64,000 nucleotides of DNA from assembly GCF_018278905.1 (NCBI RefSeq), contig NZ_CP046600.1, forward strand, positions 4,340,001-4,404,000, given 5' to 3'. Positions 8,969-15,884 of the stretch are shown here, in pieces. The position numbers were made by a program, and so were the translations under genes. Position 1 is the first letter of the stretch; each line of letters begins with the position of its first letter. The stretch is from Mycobacterium spongiae (GTDB lineage Bacteria; Actinomycetota; Actinomycetes; Mycobacteriales; Mycobacteriaceae). The notes beneath the pieces are model-generated. The model worked only from the letters and a program-made list of their open reading frames with translations, was not told where the DNA came from and searched no databases.

Positions 8969-10600
8969 TCAACTGCGTTCATCGATGACCCGGTAGTCGC
9001 CGTCGGCGTACCGGGACCGGATGGTCTTCTTGTCGTACTTGCCGACGCTGGTGCGGGGAATCTCGGTCACGAATGTCCATCGTTCGGGCAGCCACCACCG
9101 AACGACCTTGTCCGCGAGAAATGTTCGCAGATCGTTAGCCTCGACGGTGGCCCCTTCTTCGACGACGACAACGGCCAGCGGCCGTTCCTGCCAGCGTTCG
9201 TCGGGAACGCCGACGACCGCAGCCTCGACCACGTCGGGGTGGGCGATGAGGCGATTCTCCAGCTCGACCGAGGAGATCCATTCCCCACCGGACTTGATGA
9301 CGTCTTTGGCGCGATCAGTCAGGGTGATAAAGCCGCGCTCGTCGACGCGGCCGACGTCGCCGGTGCGCAGCCAACCGGAGTCGAACTTGGACTCGTCACG
9401 CCCCCGGTAGTAGGAGCCGGTGATCCAGGGGCCTCGAACTTCCACCTCACCCACCGCTTTGCCGTCATTGGGCAGCACGTGGCCGTCGTCGTCGACGATC
9501 CGCGCTTCGACGCCGCACACCGGTTGGCCCTGGGTCACCCGGTACGCCCAGTGCTGGTCGTCCGGGGTCCCCGGCGGCGGCCACGCCATGGTCGCCAAAG
9601 GCGATGTTTCCGTCATACCCCACAGCTGCCGGATTTGGACGTGGTGCTTGTCTTCAAAAGTCCGCATCAGCGATTCCGGCACCGCCGACCCGCCACAGGC
9701 GACCAGACGCAACGACGACACGTCATGACCAGGATCCTTCTCGAGGTGATGCATGACGTCGTTCCAGATGGTCGGTACCGCACCGGCCAGCGTGGGTCGC
9801 AGGTTCTCCACCATGTGGATCAGCGAGCGAGCATCGAGGTGTCTGTCGGGTAGGACCAAGTCGGCACCTGCCATCAACGCGGCATACGGCAGGCCCCACG
9901 CGTTGGCGTGAAACATCGGGACGATCGGCAGCACCCGATCGGCGGCACCGACCCCGATGCCGTTCGCGGTGCATGTCACCATCGTGTGCAGATAGCTCGA
10001 CCGATGGCTGTACACGACCCCCTTGGGGTTGCCGGTGGTGCCGCTGGTGTAACACATCGCCGCAGCGGTGTTCTCATCGATGTCCGGCCAGTCGAATTCG
10101 GTCGACTCGCCGTCGATCACCTCGGCGTAGCGCAGTACGGCCTTGCCCGATTCTTCCAGCGGTGTCGTGTCGCCCTCTCCGACCGCGATCACCGTGTGCA
10201 CGGTGTCGAGGCTGGCCAACACCGGCGCCAGCAGTCCGGCAAGCGACAGGTCGAGGAGAACGACCCGGTCCTCGGCTTCGTTGGCGACGTAGGCGATTTG
10301 CTCAGGCATAAGCCGGATATTGAGGGTATGCAGCACCGCACCCATCGACGGCACGGCGAGGTAGGCCGTCAAGTGTTCGGTGTTGTTCCACATGAACGTC
10401 GCGACCCGCTCATCTCCGGCGATGCCCAGGCGCCGCAGCGCGTGTGCCAACTGGGCGGCCTGGTGGCCCACCTCCCGATAGCTGCTATGCCGATAGCCAT
10501 CACCCGTCGCGGTAGTGACCGTCCGCAACCCATGGATACCGCAGCCGTGCCGCATGATCGCAGTGATGGTCAGCGGGACTTCCTGCATCGTGCCGTACAT
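8969..10600 (-). CDS. fadD14: Fatty acyl-CoA ligase FadD14
   Basis: A 543-residue ANL-superfamily adenylating enzyme, the same length as I recall for Rv1058/FadD14. The AMP-binding loop Y-T-S-G-T-T-G-N-P-K-G lies at about residues 183-193. W-G-M-T-E-T-S (A5-type motif), G-W-L-R-T-G-D (A7) and the terminal lysine region S-V-G-K-Y-D-K-K are all present, so it should be active. It would convert a medium- or long-chain fatty acid to its CoA thioester. It is first in a probable three-gene run with the Rv1059- and Rv1061-like genes. Confidence 0.93.
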   Translation of the reverse strand: MYGTMQEVPLTITAIMRHGCGIHGLRTVTTATGDGYRHSSYREVGHQAAQLAHALRRLGIAGDERVATFMWNNTEHLTAYLAVPSMGAVLHTLNIRLMPEQIAYVANEAEDRVVLLDLSLAGLLAPVLASLDTVHTVIAVGEGDTTPLEESGKAVLRYAEVIDGESTEFDWPDIDENTAAAMCYTSGTTGNPKGVVYSHRSSYLHTMVTCTANGIGVGAADRVLPIVPMFHANAWGLPYAALMAGADLVLPDRHLDARSLIHMVENLRPTLAGAVPTIWNDVMHHLEKDPGHDVSSLRLVACGGSAVPESLMRTFEDKHHVQIRQLWGMTETSPLATMAWPPPGTPDDQHWAYRVTQGQPVCGVEARIVDDDGHVLPNDGKAVGEVEVRGPWITGSYYRGRDESKFDSGWLRTGDVGRVDERGFITLTDRAKDVIKSGGEWISSVELENRLIAHPDVVEAAVVGVPDERWQERPLAVVVVEEGATVEANDLRTFLADKVVRWWLPERWTFVTEIPRTSVGKYDKKTIRSRYADGDYRVIDERS

Positions 10601-10722
10601 CGATGTACCGCCTTACGGGTCTAGGCGCCCATCACGTCATGGATCCGTCGGCCGAATGCTATCGCCGCACGAAGGCGGGGAGAAACCCGTTCCCCGCCAG
10701 AAGCGCCGTCACGCTGCGTCCG

Positions 10723-11919
10723 CTAGGCGAGCGCGGGTTCGCGCTCCAGCAGTTCAGGCATGACCCAGTCAGCCGAGGTGTCACTCGCGTCCTCCGCGAG
10801 ATCCCCGACCGAATCCAGGGTCGAGGCAACACGTGTAAGGGTGACGGTGCCGGAATAGTCGCCGATGTAGAGATGCTTCCCGTCCGGGCTTTCGACCACA
10901 CACGAGGGGCTCTTGCCGGTGACGGTGCCGATGACGTCGTGGGTGAGCGTGCACAGCACCGTGACGCGATCGCCGCTGACCAGGTAGGCACGGTCGCCGT
11001 CGTCGCTGAGCGTCAGGCGGGTCAGCAGGCCCCCAGTCTCGCCGATCTTGCGCGTGCTGGTGATCGTGTTGGTGCGGGTGTCGATGATGTCGACGGTGGC
11101 AGCAAAATCCGGACCACAGCTGGCGACATAGGCGATGTCGCCATCGGGACTCAGAGCGACGTCGCGGACGGGTGACCCGATCTCAATCGTGGCGGCGACG
11201 CGCAAACCTGGCTGCTCGCCGGTGGCACCCGAGGACTTGGAGCCCTTTCGGCGCTTGCGCGAGCGGCCGCCGCGCCCGGCGTCCTTCTCGGACTGCGCGC
11301 GGGTTGCGACGACGACCAGCTGACCACCCGATGGCCCGTTGGTGCCGACGTACAGACGACCCCCGTCCGGGGAAATCGTCACACACTCGGTCGTGGTGCC
11401 TGGCGAGGTCGCGATCTCGACCACCTCGACCCGCTCCGTCGTGGTGTCCAAGACCGCGACGTCGGCGCAGCGTGCACCATTCCGGCTGGCGTACACGTAT
11501 TTTCCATCCGGGCTCACCGCCAGATCACTGACACTGAGCGCCAATGGATGGCTGTCGATGACCGCGTTGGTGCACGTGTCCACGACGGCGATCGAGTCAT
11601 ATGCCATGGACACGGTGCTGACGTAGGCCCGATTGGTTTCGAGACCGCCCATCGCGATCGCAAACGGCTCGGCGACGTCGGCGATGGTGTCCACGACACG
11701 GCCGGTGTCGGTATCGATGATGGAGAGGCTGTCGGAGCGGTAGTTGGTGACCATCACCCGGCTGCCATCGGGGCTGATGCCAATGCCGCTGATCGGACCG
11801 CTGTTCAGCGGAATCTCAATTTCGACCGGCAAGACCGGTGCACTGCCGAACTCGAAGACCTCGACGTCCCGGACATCCCGGCCACCTCGAGCGGCCCTCT
11901 GGTCGTTAACATCGCTCAT
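10723..11919 (-). CDS. Beta-propeller repeat protein (Rv1057-like)
   Basis: A 398-residue protein made of seven or so YVTN/NHL-like repeats, each containing S-P-D-G or S-D-D-G followed by a valine-rich strand (for example I-S-P-D-G-S-R-V and L-S-P-D-G-D-I-A-Y-V), consistent with a single seven-bladed propeller. A charged lysine/arginine- and serine-rich insertion lies at about 225-245. In M. tuberculosis, Rv1057 is reported to be controlled by TrcR and by the MprAB/SigE envelope-stress circuit; trcRS is in this window. Its function is unknown. The upstream DNA is rich in response-regulator-type repeats, listed separately. Confidence 0.88.
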   Translation of the reverse strand: MSDVNDQRAARGGRDVRDVEVFEFGSAPVLPVEIEIPLNSGPISGIGISPDGSRVMVTNYRSDSLSIIDTDTGRVVDTIADVAEPFAIAMGGLETNRAYVSTVSMAYDSIAVVDTCTNAVIDSHPLALSVSDLAVSPDGKYVYASRNGARCADVAVLDTTTERVEVVEIATSPGTTTECVTISPDGGRLYVGTNGPSGGQLVVVATRAQSEKDAGRGGRSRKRRKGSKSSGATGEQPGLRVAATIEIGSPVRDVALSPDGDIAYVASCGPDFAATVDIIDTRTNTITSTRKIGETGGLLTRLTLSDDGDRAYLVSGDRVTVLCTLTHDVIGTVTGKSPSCVVESPDGKHLYIGDYSGTVTLTRVASTLDSVGDLAEDASDTSADWVMPELLEREPALA

Positions 11920-12009
11920 CCTGGCACCGCCTTTTCTGCATCCCTGTCCCTTGGACCCGCAGGCGGCATCAGCGTCCGCTCCGCCCCGTCCAACCGGGAT
12001 AACCGAATT

Positions 12010-12143
12010 TCGGCGCTAAAAGCGCCGATTTGACTACGACTTGACTGCGTCCCGAGAGAGTCTATCTGTCGAATACCGATCGAATAGCGCCTTAATTACG
12101 CGCTGTTACCCACCTCACAGGGCAAACTCAGGCTCCACTCAGG
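12010..12143 (-). promoter_or_regulatory. Operator array upstream of the beta-propeller gene
   Basis: Within about 225 bp upstream of the start at 11919 lie several 7-bp direct repeats spaced 11 bp centre to centre, the geometry bound by OmpR/PhoB-family regulators. They are ACTCAGG-N4-ACTCAGG (12126-12143) with a looser TCACAGG copy 11 bp before it, TCGAATA-N4-TCGAATA (12069-12086), and TTGACTA-N4-TTGACTG (12030-12047). A perfect hairpin CGGCGCT-AAA-AGCGCCG (12011-12027) sits nearest the gene. The sites are read directly; assignment to TrcR or MprA is inference from H37Rv. Confidence 0.6.
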
Positions 12144-12257
12144 CCGCGGTGGATGAAAATGTGGAGCCAGAATGGCGAGCAAACACGTCTGTACGTCTTT
12201 TACTATGACTTTCTTCCGAGTAGCTAATCAAAGGTGCTCGGGCACGGGACGTGCTCA

Positions 12258-12272
12258 ATAAGAAATTCTTAT
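12258..12272. promoter_or_regulatory. 15-nt perfect AT-rich palindrome
   Basis: ATAAGAA-A-TTCTTAT is a perfect palindrome within an unusually AT-rich island of the 494-bp intergenic region 11920-12413. It lies about 340 bp upstream of the beta-propeller gene start and 144 bp past the end of the DUF427 gene. It could be a regulator site; no binding protein can be named from sequence. Confidence 0.45.
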
Positions 12273-12413
12273 AATCCCGTCCCGAAAGAGGTAAATATCA
12301 CAATCGCGTCCAAGTGCGCGCGTTACGCCGGCACGATTTACCGAGTCGGATGCGAACCTCAGCGCCGCGCCGATCCAATCGTCAACCCGGCTAAGCCCCG
12401 CTAAGCCCCCTCC

Positions 12414-13184
12414 CTAGCCGAAATGGGTACGCGGCCGGGGCAGCGGGACGCCGTCGACGATGATGTCGAGCTTTTCGTTGTAGAACGCCACCAGGCCGGC
12501 GATCGCGGTCACGGCGGGCAACGGGTAGTGGTAGGTCCAGGCGAGATCCGAATGTAGGGCGTCGCCGATGCGCACCGCCCAGTAACCCGAGGTCGTTCCC
12601 TTGTACGGACACAGCGTCTGCGTCGCGGTGGGTTCCAGATGTTCGAAGGCGACATCGCCCGGATCGATGTAGTACCGGGTGGGTAAACCCGTTTCGAATA
12701 ACAGGACGGGCGATCGCGTATCGGCGAGCGGGGTGCCGTCGAGCTCGACTCGCACGTGGCGGTGCGAGCGCAACGCGTCGACCCGCGAATACGGATTGCG
12801 CGGATGGCCGTAGATCGGCTCCTCCTCCTCGAACCAGCGCAGCGGGTTCCATTCGAATCGGACCGTGCCCGAGACGGGGCTGTCCGTGCCGGCATCGAAC
12901 ACCCGCGCAGCCGATCGGAACGTTTGGCCCGCACCGACCAGCGAGTGCAGCCGCGACGGGCCCAGCTGCACCCGCTGCGGGTGGTTCTCGTCGCGCAGGA
13001 ACTCCGCGCGCACATCAGCCAACGGGACGTAGTACTGCGGGTAGTACGGCAGCTCCCAGACATAACGCGCGGCCGTGGTGTCGAACACCAGCTCAGGACC
13101 GAGATAGCCGCGGACTCGCCGCGGAGCTGGCTCGATTCGTCCCCGGGCGGCCGCCATTGCCGGGTAGTCGCGGTCTTCATCCAT
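12414..13184 (-). CDS. DUF427 (NTP_transf_9) domain protein (Rv1056-like)
   Basis: A 256-residue protein from ATG 13184, chosen because it gives the expected length (about 254 in H37Rv) and begins the conserved M-D-E-D-R-D-Y sequence; the open frame runs further upstream. It carries two consecutive DUF427-type halves; the second contains the typical C-P-Y-K-G-T-T-S-G-Y-W and A-F-Y-N-E-K-L-D motifs. The function of this fold is unknown. It is cytosolic, with no signal or membrane segment. Confidence 0.85.
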   Translation of the reverse strand: MDEDRDYPAMAAARGRIEPAPRRVRGYLGPELVFDTTAARYVWELPYYPQYYVPLADVRAEFLRDENHPQRVQLGPSRLHSLVGAGQTFRSAARVFDAGTDSPVSGTVRFEWNPLRWFEEEEPIYGHPRNPYSRVDALRSHRHVRVELDGTPLADTRSPVLLFETGLPTRYYIDPGDVAFEHLEPTATQTLCPYKGTTSGYWAVRIGDALHSDLAWTYHYPLPAVTAIAGLVAFYNEKLDIIVDGVPLPRPRTHFG

Positions 13185-13269
13185 GGGCGATTCCCAAGGT
13201 ATCCGAACTGTCGTGCACGGGCCTAGGCACTGGCTGGCCTCCCGGCACCCGCTGCCGCGTTGTCGCGGC

Positions 13270-14064
13270 TCAGCGCCGCCGATCTCGCACCTTGTAGGTC
13301 GAGGGCCACGACTTGCGGGAGGCATCGCCGGTCAGCGGCGTCCCCATGCCTCCGACCTTCACGTTGTAGGCCTCCTTGCCCGGGCCGACTTCGCGATCGG
13401 CGTGTTCCTGGGCGAGGTAATACAGTTCGTCGATCGTGGCCTCGTCGTAGGCGACGAAAGACGTGCTCCGTACGATGTCGTCGGCCCCGGCGAGCATCCG
13501 GTCGAGCAGGACCCGCGAAACCACGATTACCGCGCCAAACAGCGAGAACGGAATGACCCACGAACAGACGAACGACAGGGGGGTCGTCGCGTCGCGACCC
13601 GTGACGTGATGTCCGAAGAGCTGCTGCGCCAGCGGCGGAATCGCCGCGGACACCGTCATGCCGGCGAACACCGCAATCCAGGCCCAGCTCACCAGCTTGG
13701 TGATGCGATCGAACAACTCGGTCTTGACCACGTCGGGAGGGTGCTCTGCTGCGGCGAACTGACGGACGAAGGGCCTACCGACCAGCTGGCCGACCAGCGC
13801 CACGAGCAGGATCCCGGCGATACTCAGCGACAACAGCCATTGCTGGACAACCGATTCGCCAACCGCAAACGTCACCACGGCCAGTACAAGAAAAGTTGCA
13901 ACAGAACCGACTTCAAGCCAGTGCTCCGAGTGCCCGGCGGTTCGCCCGATCGCGAGCACCGCGACCGCGATCGCCAGCGCGACCACCACGGCCAGGGTGG
14001 CCTGAACATTGCCGATCAGCACCCAGTAGACGATCCACGGCGCAAGGCCAACCAGCATGCCCAC
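13270..14064 (-). CDS. Conserved multi-pass membrane protein
   Basis: A 264-residue hydrophobic protein with about six predicted membrane segments (roughly residues 4-22, 24-40, 50-70, 78-97, 121-145 and 166-186) and a polar C-terminal tail of about 70 residues rich in charged amino acids. I do not recognise the family. It is downstream of, and on the same strand as, the TetR gene (72-bp gap), so it may be part of that regulator's operon. The gap to the DUF427 gene is 85 bp. Confidence 0.7.
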   Translation of the reverse strand: MGMLVGLAPWIVYWVLIGNVQATLAVVVALAIAVAVLAIGRTAGHSEHWLEVGSVATFLVLAVVTFAVGESVVQQWLLSLSIAGILLVALVGQLVGRPFVRQFAAAEHPPDVVKTELFDRITKLVSWAWIAVFAGMTVSAAIPPLAQQLFGHHVTGRDATTPLSFVCSWVIPFSLFGAVIVVSRVLLDRMLAGADDIVRSTSFVAYDEATIDELYYLAQEHADREVGPGKEAYNVKVGGMGTPLTGDASRKSWPSTYKVRDRRR

Positions 14065-14135
14065 GATGGTTCAGTGTATTTCCGATTACGGGCGGTTCGA
14101 CGGCGCCGCGTCAGCAAACAGGCGGACAACGGGAA

Positions 14136-14804
14136 TCAGAAGACAGGCGTTGCGCGCGGCGGCGAGGCGATGATCGCGGGCAGCACAAATGTCCGCGCAT
14201 AGCGACGGACCGTATCGGGGTCGTTTGTTCCCGGAACGACATCCATGAGGAGCGACAGCGCAACAGCGAGGATGTAGTGTCCGACATCAGCGGGTTCCAA
14301 GCCCGGGCGCAATTGGTCACGGAACAGAACGAACACCTGCTCGTAGAGCCCAGCGACCTTGGCGCTCAGGATTGACGAGTTTGCCAGCAAACTCGCGAAC
14401 CCATGTTCGCCACTTGCGGCCAGCAGTATGAGTAGCGGATCACGACTGACGACGGTCGTCACGAACACCAATGATTCGGTGATCAGATTCTCCACGTCGT
14501 CGGTTGGCATCAAGTCCCGCACCACCTGCGCCACATAGCGATCCATCACCTTCACGGCCACCGCGACCACGAGTTCCTCGCGTCCGGCAAAATGCCGGTA
14601 GAGAACGGCCCTGGTCACGCCCGCTTCTCGAGCGACCTCCGCCATGGTCGTCTCCATCCCCCGCTGGGCAAAGCAGGCTTCGGCCGCATCCACCAGCAGC
14701 CGCCGGGCCTGTTCGGGAGTGTTTCCCCCACCGAGCGGCCGGCCGCGCCGACGGGCCAGGTCGCCCCCACTCTTCTCCAAGTTCGTTGACTTTTTAGTTG
14801 ACAT
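14136..14804 (-). CDS. TetR-family transcriptional regulator
   Basis: A 222-residue regulator. The N-terminal helix-turn-helix (about 35-85) includes the typical sequence T-M-A-E-V-A-R-E-A-G-V-T followed by Y-R-H-F-A-G-R-E-E-L. The C-terminal ligand domain is diverged, so no effector can be proposed. ATG 14804 is chosen over the longer frame because it leaves an intergenic space with back-to-back promoters and an inverted repeat. It is divergent from the Coq4-like gene, 27 bp away, which is its most likely target. Confidence 0.9.
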   Translation of the reverse strand: MSTKKSTNLEKSGGDLARRRGRPLGGGNTPEQARRLLVDAAEACFAQRGMETTMAEVAREAGVTRAVLYRHFAGREELVVAVAVKVMDRYVAQVVRDLMPTDDVENLITESLVFVTTVVSRDPLLILLAASGEHGFASLLANSSILSAKVAGLYEQVFVLFRDQLRPGLEPADVGHYILAVALSLLMDVVPGTNDPDTVRRYARTFVLPAIIASPPRATPVF

Positions 14805-14831
14805 CAATCCTATTATGTCTATTATTTGTGG
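14800..14831. promoter_or_regulatory. Overlapping divergent promoters with TetR-type operator
   Basis: The 27 bp between the two start codons are almost pure AT. An inverted repeat GACAT-N10-ATGTC (14800-14819) overlaps the tetR start codon. TATTAT (14820-14825) ends 6 nt before ATG 14832, the spacing of leaderless mycobacterial promoters; on the minus strand CATAAT sits 7 nt before ATG 14804. Both genes may therefore give leaderless mRNAs controlled by one operator. Confidence 0.55.
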
Positions 14832-15644
14832 ATGGACACTCAGCCCACCCAGGCACGGTACGGGCAATTGCGGACCGGGGTTCGGGCGCTAAGCCATGTC
14901 TTCGGGCTCACGTTCAATCACGACCAGGTCTTCGAGGCGGTCGTGGCGTTCGGGTACCCGACACTGCATCGCGCCTTCCGCGAACTCGCCGAACTGCCCG
15001 AAGGACGTCGTCTGCTGACACAGAAACCCGACCTTTTGGCACTACTCGGCAACGATGAGTACCTGGCCAACCTACCGCCGGGCTCACTGGGCGCGGCATA
15101 CCGCGACTTCCTGCGCCAGCACCGCCTGGATGCGGGAGTATTCGACGCTCGGGATGTCATTCAGCCCGTCATCGACCGCAACGGTTGGGACCCGGACTTC
15201 GGTTACATGATCGTGCGGGGGACGGCCCTGCACGACATGTTCCACGTCCTCGGCGGCTACGGACCGGATCTGGGCGGCGAGATCGGCAACTTGGGCTTTC
15301 ACCACGGTCAGCTGGGAAAGTGCCGGACAACCGCGGTCTTCGGGCTGCTTGCGTGTGCAGTGGTGCGCGGCGGCTCTTGGCGGCGTAAACGAGCGTTCTT
15401 CCGCGAGGCCGTGGCGCGAGGACAAGCCGCCCGCAACTTGATGGCGGCCCCTTACGAAGAGCTGCTGGACCAACCGCTGTCTGAGGTGCGCGAGAAGCTC
15501 GGCATCGCAGCATCGCGGACCGCGCATCCGGCGGGGCATTTCTTCACCAGGTGGCAACTGCCTACCCGCGGTAACTCCGCACCCTGTGAGCCGTGGGACT
15601 ACGAGGCGGCCTGGGCACAAGAACCAGCGACGGCCAGCACCTGA
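14832..15644 (+). CDS. Coq4-family protein
   Basis: A 270-residue protein with the full Coq4 signature H-D-x-x-H-x11-E (His134 to Glu150, with G-G-Y-G-P-D-L between). In ubiquinone-making organisms Coq4 binds metal and supports ring decarboxylation and hydroxylation of the quinone precursor. Mycobacteria make menaquinone instead, so the role here must differ; a lipid- or quinone-binding or modifying protein is likely. ATG 14832 is chosen; TTG 14826 in the same frame is less likely. It is probably repressed by the divergent TetR. Confidence 0.85.
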   Translation: MDTQPTQARYGQLRTGVRALSHVFGLTFNHDQVFEAVVAFGYPTLHRAFRELAELPEGRRLLTQKPDLLALLGNDEYLANLPPGSLGAAYRDFLRQHRLDAGVFDARDVIQPVIDRNGWDPDFGYMIVRGTALHDMFHVLGGYGPDLGGEIGNLGFHHGQLGKCRTTAVFGLLACAVVRGGSWRRKRAFFREAVARGQAARNLMAAPYEELLDQPLSEVREKLGIAASRTAHPAGHFFTRWQLPTRGNSAPCEPWDYEAAWAQEPATAST

Positions 15645-15648
15645 CCCG

Positions 15649-15695
15649 TACCCCCAATCGGACTGGAACCGACACTTGACGGATTTTGAGTCTGC
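15649..15695 (-). other. tRNA-like remnant: diverged 3' half of a tRNA
   Basis: Reading the minus strand, 47 nt correspond to the anticodon arm, variable loop, T arm, acceptor 3' strand and discriminator A of the tRNA-Leu gene at 19178-19251. By eye, 39 of 47 positions are identical. The T stem stays fully paired (GTCGG/CCGAT) through compensatory changes. The anticodon position reads TCA, and one anticodon-stem pair is broken. The 5' half does not match a tRNA. It has the same orientation as the intact gene, with a PE_PGRS gene between. The rest of the 240-bp gap around it holds no gene I can see. Confidence 0.65.
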
Positions 15696-15884
15696 AATTC
15701 TGTCCGACCAGGGTTGCTATAACGCGTACGGGTGGCCCAATGTCGCGTTCCAATCACATGGTCTGACATAGGCAAACTACGTCCAACCGACTTTAGATCC
15801 CCCCATCGAGAGTTTGCCCAACATTCCTGCCCGCCTGGCCCGGTCCCAACGTCGACCTCACCGAGATCGATCCACGGATCGAGG

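Noticed and set aside
15640..15725. Functional opal-suppressor or selenocysteine tRNA with anticodon UCA
   Set aside because: Only the 3' half resembles a tRNA. The acceptor 5' strand pairs poorly, there is no D arm of normal size and the anticodon stem has a mismatch.
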